From the NCBI GenBank assembly GCA_011390435.1, contig JAABSK010000132.1, positions 1-7,346 of the forward strand: a DNA stretch of 7,346 bases, given 5' to 3'. The translations under genes were made by a program, and so were the position numbers. Positions 1-6,500 of the stretch are shown here, in pieces (positions within the stretch are counted from its first letter, which is position 1; each line of letters starts with the position of its first letter). The DNA comes from Desulfobacteraceae bacterium (lineage in GTDB: Bacteria > Desulfobacterota > Desulfobacteria > Desulfobacterales > Desulfobacteraceae). Under the pieces are notes generated by a model. That model worked only from the letters and a program-made list of their open reading frames with translations, searched no databases and was not told the origin of the DNA.

Positions 1-1
1 C

Positions 2-31
2 TTGACATTAAACCCAAAAAATCAATAGAAT
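2..31 (+). promoter_or_regulatory. Probable sigma-70 promoter for the reductase-DUF362 operon
   Basis: A perfect -35 hexamer TTGACA lies at 2-7 and a -10-like TAGAAT (five of six consensus bases) at 26-31, with an 18-base spacer. Transcription would begin near position 38, giving a leader of about 48 bases before the reductase start. The region between is A/T rich and contains no competing start with a good ribosome site. The boxes and spacing are seen directly; promoter activity is inferred. The match lies at the very edge of the window, so any upstream operator or activator site is not visible. Confidence 0.6.
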
Positions 32-74
32 ATCCGCGAATCTGACACCGCATACAATTTTGCAGTTTAATATC

Positions 75-82
75 TAAGGAGA
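75..82 (+). promoter_or_regulatory. Ribosome binding site of the reductase gene
   Basis: TAAGGAGA ends four bases before the ATG at 87 and is a near-perfect Shine-Dalgarno sequence. It fixes the start at 87. A second ATG at 82 overlaps the site and is in another frame, so it is not the start. Confidence 0.75.
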
Positions 83-86
83 TGCC

Positions 87-2015
87 ATGGAAAACTTAGC
101 TCATCTGTTCTCACCGTTTAAAATTCGTGATCTTGAAATCCCCAACCGATGTGTGATGCCACCGATGGGATGCCATTTGGAGAACAAAGACGCCACTGTC
201 AGCGATGCCAACATTGCCTATATCACCCGGCAGTCCTCCGGCGGAATCGGGCTGGTGATTACGGAGATCATGGCCGTGCATGAAACAGGCGCACTGGGGA
301 TCGGTGCCTGGGATGACCGTTTTATCCCTGGTCTGACCCGGATGGCTGACGCCATTCATCACGGTGGCGCAAAAGCAGCCATGCAGCTGCATCACTCCGG
401 CCGGGAAAATTATCGGGCACTGAAAAAAGGATATGCCCTGGGACCGTCTGCCCTTCCCAGCCTGGTTTATGGCATGGCTCCAAAAGAAATGACCAAAGAA
501 GAGATCAAAATGATTGTTGATTCCTTTGGCGCTGCAGCCGCCCGTGCGGTTGAGGCTGGTTTTGATGCCGTTGAAATCCATGGGGCTCACGGATATCTGC
601 TCACGCAGTTTCTGTCAGCCATCAGCAATCAGCGCACTGATGAGTATGGCGGAGATTTCAAAAGCCGGGCCCGGTTTGTATTTGAAGTGGTCCGGGAAGT
701 CCGGCGCTGTGTTGGAAAAAACTTTCCCATTCTTCTGCGGCTTTCTGCTGAAGAATATATTAAAAACGGATATTCCGTGGAAGAGATGCAGACCATTCTT
801 CCGGATCTGGTTTCAGCAGGCGTGGATGTCTTTCATGCTTCGGTGGGAACCCACGGAAGCCCTGGCGGTGTTACCAGCGCCCCGCCGGAATTTGAGGCGG
901 GATGGAATGTCTGGAGAGCCAAAAAATTCAAAGATGTTGTGGATGTGCCGGTGATTGCGGTGGGACGTTTCAGCGATCCCAGAATTGCCGACCGGTTTAT
1001 TGCAGACGGCGAAGCAGACCTGATCGCCTTTGGCCGCCAGCAGCTGGCAGATCCGGATTTTCTGAACAAGGCCAAAGCCGGTCAGTATGACCAGATTCGG
1101 ACCTGTATTGCATGCAACCAGGGCTGTATCGAACGGCTGATGTATGAACCCCATTCCAGCGTCCGCTGTGCCATTAACCCGGAAACCGGCCAGGAACTTC
1201 TGTACCCGCGGACACCGGCAGCAACCAAACGCAATGTCTGGGTTGTCGGCGCAGGTCCTGCCGGGCTGACCGCTGCCTATGAAGCTGCAAGGCTGGGACA
1301 CCGGGTTTCGCTGTTTGAAAAATCCGACCAGGCTGGCGGACAGCTTTTATTTGCCAGCAAAGCCCCGTCCAAGCAAATCTATGGCGACTGGATTCACTGG
1401 CTGATCAAACAGGTGGAACAGATGGGCGTGACCATTCAGACCCAGACCGAAGTCACTCCGGACGTCATCAGGACCGGCGCTCCAGATACCGTGATTGTCG
1501 CCACTGGCGGTGACAAACTGGTTCCACAGGTGCCTGGACTGGATCTTCCCATTGTCTGCAGTGCCTGGGATATTCTGGGAGAGACAATCGCTCCTGCAAA
1601 AACCGCGGTGGTCGTCGGCGGCGGACTCATCGGCATGGAAACTGCTGATTTCATGTCTGACAAGGGCTGCCAGGTCACCCTGGTGGAAATGATGCCCAGA
1701 TCCCCTGTCCCCAATTATACCTCCCACGGGTATATGCTCCATAAACGGCTGAGACAGGCCGGATGCAGATTGATGTTCGGTGCCCGCCTTGAAAATATCG
1801 GGGAACAATCGGTAGCCGTTCGTATCAATGATGAGCAACAGGTCTTATCTGATGTTGAACAGGTGGTCCTGGCCGTTGGCATGAAACCCAGGGAAGAATT
1901 AAAAGCCTTTTTAAAAGACAGCGGAACCCCGCATGAAATTGTGGGCGACGCCGTTCATGTCCGCAGGATTATCGAAGCAACAGACGAAGGCGCAAAAGCG
2001 GTATGGAACCTTTAA
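87..2015 (+). CDS. Old Yellow Enzyme-family FMN/4Fe-4S/FAD oxidoreductase (2,4-dienoyl-CoA reductase or 2-enoate reductase-like)
   Basis: This 642-residue protein has the full layout of the NADH:flavin oxidoreductase family that includes E. coli FadH (672 residues), clostridial 2-enoate reductase, BaiCD and trimethylamine dehydrogenase. Residues 1-330 form an FMN-binding TIM barrel, with the HGAHGYL motif at 165-171, the NQRTDEYGG motif at 181-189 and a phosphate-binding GR segment near 293-317. Tyr170 and His256 align with the FadH proton-transfer pair Tyr166 and His252. Cys340, Cys343, Cys347 and Cys361 should hold a 4Fe-4S cluster. Residues 385-411 are a first dinucleotide fold (GAGPAG, ending in Glu411), 507-534 a second (GGGLIG), and 619-635 the closing GD motif of the flavin domain. 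Expected role: cytoplasmic NAD(P)H-driven reduction of an activated C=C bond, electrons passing FAD to 4Fe-4S to FMN. The substrate cannot be read from sequence; CoA thioester, free enoate or an amine oxidation are all possible. It is first in a probable operon with the DUF362 gene 35 bases downstream. Confidence 0.93.
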   Translation: MENLAHLFSPFKIRDLEIPNRCVMPPMGCHLENKDATVSDANIAYITRQSSGGIGLVITEIMAVHETGALGIGAWDDRFIPGLTRMADAIHHGGAKAAMQLHHSGRENYRALKKGYALGPSALPSLVYGMAPKEMTKEEIKMIVDSFGAAAARAVEAGFDAVEIHGAHGYLLTQFLSAISNQRTDEYGGDFKSRARFVFEVVREVRRCVGKNFPILLRLSAEEYIKNGYSVEEMQTILPDLVSAGVDVFHASVGTHGSPGGVTSAPPEFEAGWNVWRAKKFKDVVDVPVIAVGRFSDPRIADRFIADGEADLIAFGRQQLADPDFLNKAKAGQYDQIRTCIACNQGCIERLMYEPHSSVRCAINPETGQELLYPRTPAATKRNVWVVGAGPAGLTAAYEAARLGHRVSLFEKSDQAGGQLLFASKAPSKQIYGDWIHWLIKQVEQMGVTIQTQTEVTPDVIRTGAPDTVIVATGGDKLVPQVPGLDLPIVCSAWDILGETIAPAKTAVVVGGGLIGMETADFMSDKGCQVTLVEMMPRSPVPNYTSHGYMLHKRLRQAGCRLMFGARLENIGEQSVAVRINDEQQVLSDVEQVVLAVGMKPREELKAFLKDSGTPHEIVGDAVHVRRIIEATDEGAKAVWNL

Positions 2016-2050
2016 TATAGACCTGGACACGACAGTTTAGCGGGGATATC

Positions 2051-4447
2051 ATGACACACTCTGAAATCGGAGAGATCATACTGGATCACCAGGGCGCAGC
2101 CCTTGGTGTGGCCAGAATGGAAGCTGAAAAATCCTACCAGGGTATTGGCGAACTTTTAAAAAAAGTGATTGAAGCCGATGATCTGGATGCATGGAATACG
2201 ATTACACATAAAATCGACTATACCTACACGCATCTGGACAAAGCCCTCCAGGCGCTGGAAGCCGAAGAAAGGTTTCTTGACCCAATCCGGCAGCAGGTGC
2301 AGAGCGGTAAAAAACTCCTGTTCAAACCCAACCTGGTTTCAGTTGAAAACATTGAGCCCCGCACCCACCTCCCGGTACCCGGTACAAATGCCAATACAGA
2401 ATGGGCGTTTGTTGCAGCAGTCATGCGCTGGTTTCACGATAACGGACAGATCCGCTACCACCAGATGTGTCTTGGGGAAGCCGCTTCCAGCAGCATCCTG
2501 AAAGCTGCCAGATACAGCAATATGAAGCGATCCGGACGCCCGGTGACACCTGAGGCTGCCTATGAAGGACGATCAGATGACTTTTATGGCGGGTGGGGAT
2601 TTTATTTTGTCAGGCGCTATCTGGCTGGCACACTGGATGGTACATCAGATGAAAACCCCATGAACGGGCTTGAAGAAAGCATGGCCGGAACGTTTATCCC
2701 ACCGGGCAGTGCCGATGGAAAGCTCATGGTTTACGATCTGAACCGCATCAGTGACGACCCGTCAAAAGGCAGGCAGATCGCCCTTCCGGACGGTGAGAAT
2801 TTCACATCTATCATTCTCCATAAAGTCATTGCAGGAGGGGAACCTGCCGATCCGGAAGACTGCCGGCGCTATCCTGGGTGCGTACTGATCAATCTGCCCA
2901 AACTGAAAGTGCACTCCAATGCCATGTTTACCAATGCCATCAAAAATCTCGGCATTGGACTGTATCCTCTCCAGGCCAACCATCCCGGCGACCCGTGCTG
3001 GATATACGGCACCCCGGATTCTGACATCCCAGCCATCAAAAGCCGGATTCCTCATCAGGTCTGGGTACCGGACCTGGACCCTGAAACCCTGATTCCAAAG
3101 AAAAACACAGATGGCACGTACACGGTTACCCATACTGCCGGTCTGACCGGAACAATGCTGGACATCATCCGGGCAACCGCAAGCCAGGATGTTTTCATGA
3201 TGCATATTGTGGATGCCATTGAAGCGGTCAACCGGGATCACCAGGGCATCGGCCTGGGCATTGCCGTTCCTGAAGGTCTGGTGATTGCCGGCATTGATGT
3301 TGTGGCAACCGATCTGATGTGTGCCAGATACATGTTCAGCAATGTCGGACTCAAGGCCGCTCAGGATTCAGGGCAAAAAGACCGGTTCGACGGCTTTTTC
3401 CCCCAGCAGGTACCACTGCCGCAGTTTGACGGCAGCACCATCCGGACAGGCAGCACCTGGGACTGCCCAATCGCGCGGGATGCCAGCATTGCCCGCGCCC
3501 ATCAATGGGGCCTGGGACAGACACGCTATTATATCAAGGGCTGGGATGCCGTGTCACAAAACCCGCTGGCCTCGTTTAACGGCAGGCTGGGCAGTGTCAG
3601 TGACAACTCTTTTTCAGACATCCACACCCACTCCCTTTACTGGGATATGTTCAAGATGCCCTGGGACCTGCAGAAAACCTTTCTGGGATACATGGATGCG
3701 GTGGATCAGCTGGAAAACACCTCTTTGAAAACCCAGTTCCTGAAGGCCTTTGATGAAAGCGGAGACAGATCTGTCACATACGAGGAAAACGGAAAAAAAG
3801 GCATTTTCGGTCCGGCTCTGTTTCTGGGCGGGGCATACATCAGTTCCACAGCAGACAAAGATGACAGCCGGATGCTGAGCCGATTTTTTGCCATGACTGC
3901 CAATCCCCTTCGGTGCGCTGCCCCGGACTGGAACGCGGACCAGCACCATTACAACCGTGAATTCTTTTTGGGGTCAGTCGCTGTCGTGGCCCTGATGATG
4001 TCATCCATGAGCCGTGAAATAAAGGATCGCTTCTTTTCCGGCCTGACCTGGGGCAACGGCAGCTGGCCCAGCTTCTCCCAGGCAAGAGATGCCTATCTGC
4101 ACCAGGTGCTCTATGGCTGGAAATTTCCAAAACAGATCGGTCTTTTCAGTCTTTACGGCAGTGTCATCGCCTATGCCGACCATCAACTGAACAACCGGCA
4201 GTTTGTGGGAAGTTTTTATGCAGCCCCCAATCCCAAAGCACCTCAAAAATATCTGGAAGCGGTAAAAAACAATGATATCAAACCGTTTGATGCTGTTCTC
4301 TATGTCCCAGAAGGATATGGGGCAAACAACGCCCTTCCCAATGTCAAAGAGACCTCTGATCCTGAAAAGATATTCACTGCAGAATTTGATCAGGGGAACA
4401 TCAAATGGCCGGAAAAAATGCCTCACAGAGGCCACATGAAACACTGA
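2051..4447 (+). CDS. Large DUF362 domain protein with an EF-hand-like loop, function unknown
   Basis: A 798-residue protein that I place in DUF362 (a family without a settled biochemical role) from three segments: KKLLFKPNLVSVE at 87-99, the segment INLPKLKVHSN through NAIKNLGIGL at 280-304 (Lys285, Lys287, His288, Lys298, Asn299), and GIDVVATDLMCARYM at 414-428. Usual members are about 300-400 residues; here there is a long insertion between the first two segments (about 100-280) and some 370 extra residues at the C-terminus. The extra part holds one EF-hand-like loop at 568-579 (Asp568, Ser570, Asp572, Val575, Glu579; Arg573 replaces the usual Gly). No signal peptide, membrane helix or CxxC ferredoxin motif is visible, so it is probably cytoplasmic and does not carry the 4Fe-4S domain seen in some DUF362 proteins. 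The ATG at 2051 has a weak upstream GGGGA (2042-2046). The 35-base gap after the reductase and absence of a hairpin between them suggest co-transcription and perhaps translational linkage. The domain call is strong; any function is a guess. Confidence 0.82.
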   Translation: MTHSEIGEIILDHQGAALGVARMEAEKSYQGIGELLKKVIEADDLDAWNTITHKIDYTYTHLDKALQALEAEERFLDPIRQQVQSGKKLLFKPNLVSVENIEPRTHLPVPGTNANTEWAFVAAVMRWFHDNGQIRYHQMCLGEAASSSILKAARYSNMKRSGRPVTPEAAYEGRSDDFYGGWGFYFVRRYLAGTLDGTSDENPMNGLEESMAGTFIPPGSADGKLMVYDLNRISDDPSKGRQIALPDGENFTSIILHKVIAGGEPADPEDCRRYPGCVLINLPKLKVHSNAMFTNAIKNLGIGLYPLQANHPGDPCWIYGTPDSDIPAIKSRIPHQVWVPDLDPETLIPKKNTDGTYTVTHTAGLTGTMLDIIRATASQDVFMMHIVDAIEAVNRDHQGIGLGIAVPEGLVIAGIDVVATDLMCARYMFSNVGLKAAQDSGQKDRFDGFFPQQVPLPQFDGSTIRTGSTWDCPIARDASIARAHQWGLGQTRYYIKGWDAVSQNPLASFNGRLGSVSDNSFSDIHTHSLYWDMFKMPWDLQKTFLGYMDAVDQLENTSLKTQFLKAFDESGDRSVTYEENGKKGIFGPALFLGGAYISSTADKDDSRMLSRFFAMTANPLRCAAPDWNADQHHYNREFFLGSVAVVALMMSSMSREIKDRFFSGLTWGNGSWPSFSQARDAYLHQVLYGWKFPKQIGLFSLYGSVIAYADHQLNNRQFVGSFYAAPNPKAPQKYLEAVKNNDIKPFDAVLYVPEGYGANNALPNVKETSDPEKIFTAEFDQGNIKWPEKMPHRGHMKH

Positions 4448-4510
4448 CAATCTGCCAATAATCTTCTGTTAGTTTCACCACTGTTCAATGATCAACGGTT
4501 TGAATACAAC

Positions 4511-4520
4511 AGGTGAGAAG
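4511..4520 (+). promoter_or_regulatory. Purine-rich ribosome binding site deciding the MCP start
   Basis: AGGTGAGAAG lies 9 bases before the ATG at 4530. The alternative in-frame ATG at 4488 has only pyrimidine-rich sequence ahead of it and would add 14 hydrophilic residues before the first membrane helix. The start at 4530 is therefore preferred. Confidence 0.55.
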
Positions 4521-4529
4521 AAGATTAAA

Positions 4530-6500
4530 ATGACTCAAAAACAAAAAACGCTTTTTTCAGTGGGCCTGAAGCTGGTTATCGGCGTAGGCCTGGCATCCAA
4601 TATCTGTATCGGCCTTCTGCTGTACGTGAATATCACAGCATTTCTCCAGGTGGCACACAAAACCAATGACCTCCTGGAAATCAATGAAAAAATGAATGAC
4701 AATCTCAGATCCGGAATCACAGATCTTCAAAACAAATTTATGGAAATCCCGTCTATTCTGGCTGCTGATCCGGCAGATAAGATCCTGGACTGGATCAAAA
4801 AAAACCATCAGATCTCGCAACCCCGCCTTTTGGAAAACCGGGACAGCTACCGCAATCTTTTCAAACGGAACCAACGCCGGGATCTTGCCAAAGGACACGT
4901 GATTGTCCATGTGCACAACGATGTCCTGATGGTCTCCAGAGGACGTGTCGATGCCAATGGCGAATTTATGCAAACAATTGAACAGTATCGCCTTGACACC
5001 CCTGACACCACAGGTGACCTTCAAAGCATTCAGGGGCAAATCGATATCATATCAAAACGCATGCAAAGCCCGGATATGCTGGAGCAGAATGTTTTGGCAT
5101 TGAAAAATCGGTTGGCTGATGAAGCGATTGCGGCAGAATCCGCCAGGAATGAGATTCTGTACCGCGTGGAGGAGATTCAGAAAAAAAAGGCTGATCTTCT
5201 GGCCTATCGCACTGAAAAACTCAATACAATCAAAGGCATTGCCGCTGCAGCCGTGTTGATCAACCTTGGTGTCCTCTATCTTCTGGTGCGGATTATTGTT
5301 GAAAAACCCTTGACCCTGCTCACGCTTGCCATCGAAAAAGTCAACCGCGGAAAGAACACAGAGATTCCCTTTCAGAAACGAAAAGACCGCATCGGTCTTC
5401 TGGCGCTGTCGCTAAAAGATTTTCAGACAGCATTGAACAAACTGCAGCATGAAGATGATCGCAAGCAAAAACAGACCACCCTTATCAATGAACTGATCGC
5501 ACAGATAACGCAGACCGTTGAAAAACTGCAAAAAGACGCCACCGCTCTGGAATCCAGGGCTGTAAAGCTCAATGAATTGGCAGCGGATACAGAGCGCAGA
5601 ACCCGGGATGCTTCAGGTTCGATCAAAAAAACCACTGCCCAGGCAGACACGGTCTGTATTTCAGCCCGGCATCTCAAGGATGCTGTCGCTGGCGTTTCCC
5701 ACCAAATGGAGCAGCAGAGCAGACTGGTAAGAGATATTGACGCGGTGGCCGTAAAATCAATTCAGGACATCCAGGCCCTGACCCTGGCATCCAGTCAGAT
5801 CAATGAAATTACCACGCTGGTAAAAAATATCGCCAAAGAAACAAAGCTGCTGGCATTAAATGCAAAGATTGAAGCGGTCCGGTCAGGCGAAGCTGGAAAC
5901 GGGTTTGCAGTGGTTGCAAGAGAAGTCAGAGAACTGTCAGACCAGACAGAAACTGCCAATACAGATATCACGTTTAAAGTGGATTCAATTCAGAAAGCCA
6001 GCCATACCATGATCGACAATACCCATAAAATAGAATCCAGGCTTGAAAATCTGCTGGAAACTGTCCGGCTCATATCTGAAGCGGTCAGCACTCAGGACGT
6101 TTCCACAAAAGGAATCGCACAAAGTGCAACCGCCACAGCCAAAGAGATGCAAAATGTCTCCCAGGCCATTTTGCAGGTCCAGGAAGCCGCTGGCCAGACC
6201 AGCGGGCTTGCGGAAAATGTACATTCCATTTCAGGCGAAGTTGCAGCAACATTGTCATGTTTACTCGAAGACACCCGTGAAAAACTTTCAATGATCAGCC
6301 ATTCAGATACAGATATCACCGAAAAAACAGACGGCATCGCTATCATACCGGAAAATGAAACGGTTCTATATTTTTCTGGAGATACCCTGCCAGGGCCAGA
6401 GAAATATCTTCCCGCCAGGGATGGGCAATCACCTGAACCCCGATCGGAAAACCATCTGAGGTTGTCCCGCCCCGGATGGTCGTCACCGGCCACCCAGTGA
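4530..6500 (+). CDS. Methyl-accepting chemotaxis protein with an unrecognised periplasmic sensor domain
   Basis: From the preferred start this is a 656-residue inner-membrane chemoreceptor (670 if the ATG at 4488 is used). Residues 10-34 are a first membrane helix, 35-233 a largely helical periplasmic part that I do not recognise as a Cache or ordinary four-helix-bundle domain, and 235-256 a second membrane helix. A HAMP linker follows at about 258-308 (EKPLTLLTLAIEKVN, IP, DRIGLLALSLKDF), then a long coiled-coil signalling domain to about 586. The conserved hairpin tip is clear at 433-470: IAKETKLLALNAKIEA followed by GEAGNGFAVVAREVREL, where the usual NAAIEAARAGE reads NAKIEAVRSGE. Known role of the family: ligand binding outside modulates CheA/CheW and thus flagellar rotation or another output. 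There is no NWETF-like CheR tether. The last ~52 residues (from 605) are read antisense to the amidase gene and look like low-information Pro/Ser/Arg-rich tail. The ligand is unknown. The gene may belong to the upstream operon or have its own promoter in the 82-base gap. Confidence 0.9.
   Translation: MTQKQKTLFSVGLKLVIGVGLASNICIGLLLYVNITAFLQVAHKTNDLLEINEKMNDNLRSGITDLQNKFMEIPSILAADPADKILDWIKKNHQISQPRLLENRDSYRNLFKRNQRRDLAKGHVIVHVHNDVLMVSRGRVDANGEFMQTIEQYRLDTPDTTGDLQSIQGQIDIISKRMQSPDMLEQNVLALKNRLADEAIAAESARNEILYRVEEIQKKKADLLAYRTEKLNTIKGIAAAAVLINLGVLYLLVRIIVEKPLTLLTLAIEKVNRGKNTEIPFQKRKDRIGLLALSLKDFQTALNKLQHEDDRKQKQTTLINELIAQITQTVEKLQKDATALESRAVKLNELAADTERRTRDASGSIKKTTAQADTVCISARHLKDAVAGVSHQMEQQSRLVRDIDAVAVKSIQDIQALTLASSQINEITTLVKNIAKETKLLALNAKIEAVRSGEAGNGFAVVAREVRELSDQTETANTDITFKVDSIQKASHTMIDNTHKIESRLENLLETVRLISEAVSTQDVSTKGIAQSATATAKEMQNVSQAILQVQEAAGQTSGLAENVHSISGEVAATLSCLLEDTREKLSMISHSDTDITEKTDGIAIIPENETVLYFSGDTLPGPEKYLPARDGQSPEPRSENHLRLSRPGWSSPATQ

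Noticed and set aside
813..1301. Minus-strand open frame of 162 codons inside the reductase gene
   Set aside because: It lies opposite a well-supported coding region, has no ribosome site, and its translation shows no recognisable domain.
1347..1838. Minus-strand open frame of 163 codons inside the reductase gene
   Set aside because: It is antisense to the conserved dinucleotide-binding part of the reductase and is best explained as a codon-bias shadow.
2762..3241. Minus-strand open frame of 159 codons inside the DUF362 gene
   Set aside because: It is antisense to conserved DUF362 motifs, and its translation gives no family resemblance.
4443..4473. Possible terminator hairpin after the DUF362 gene (ACTGACA with TGTTAGT)
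   Set aside because: The stem is only seven pairs with one G-U, the loop is 17 bases, and no proper U-run follows; this is unlikely to stop transcription.
4488..4529. Upstream in-frame ATG at 4488 as the MCP start
   Set aside because: There is no Shine-Dalgarno ahead of it, whereas the ATG at 4530 has a purine-rich site and begins just before the first membrane helix.
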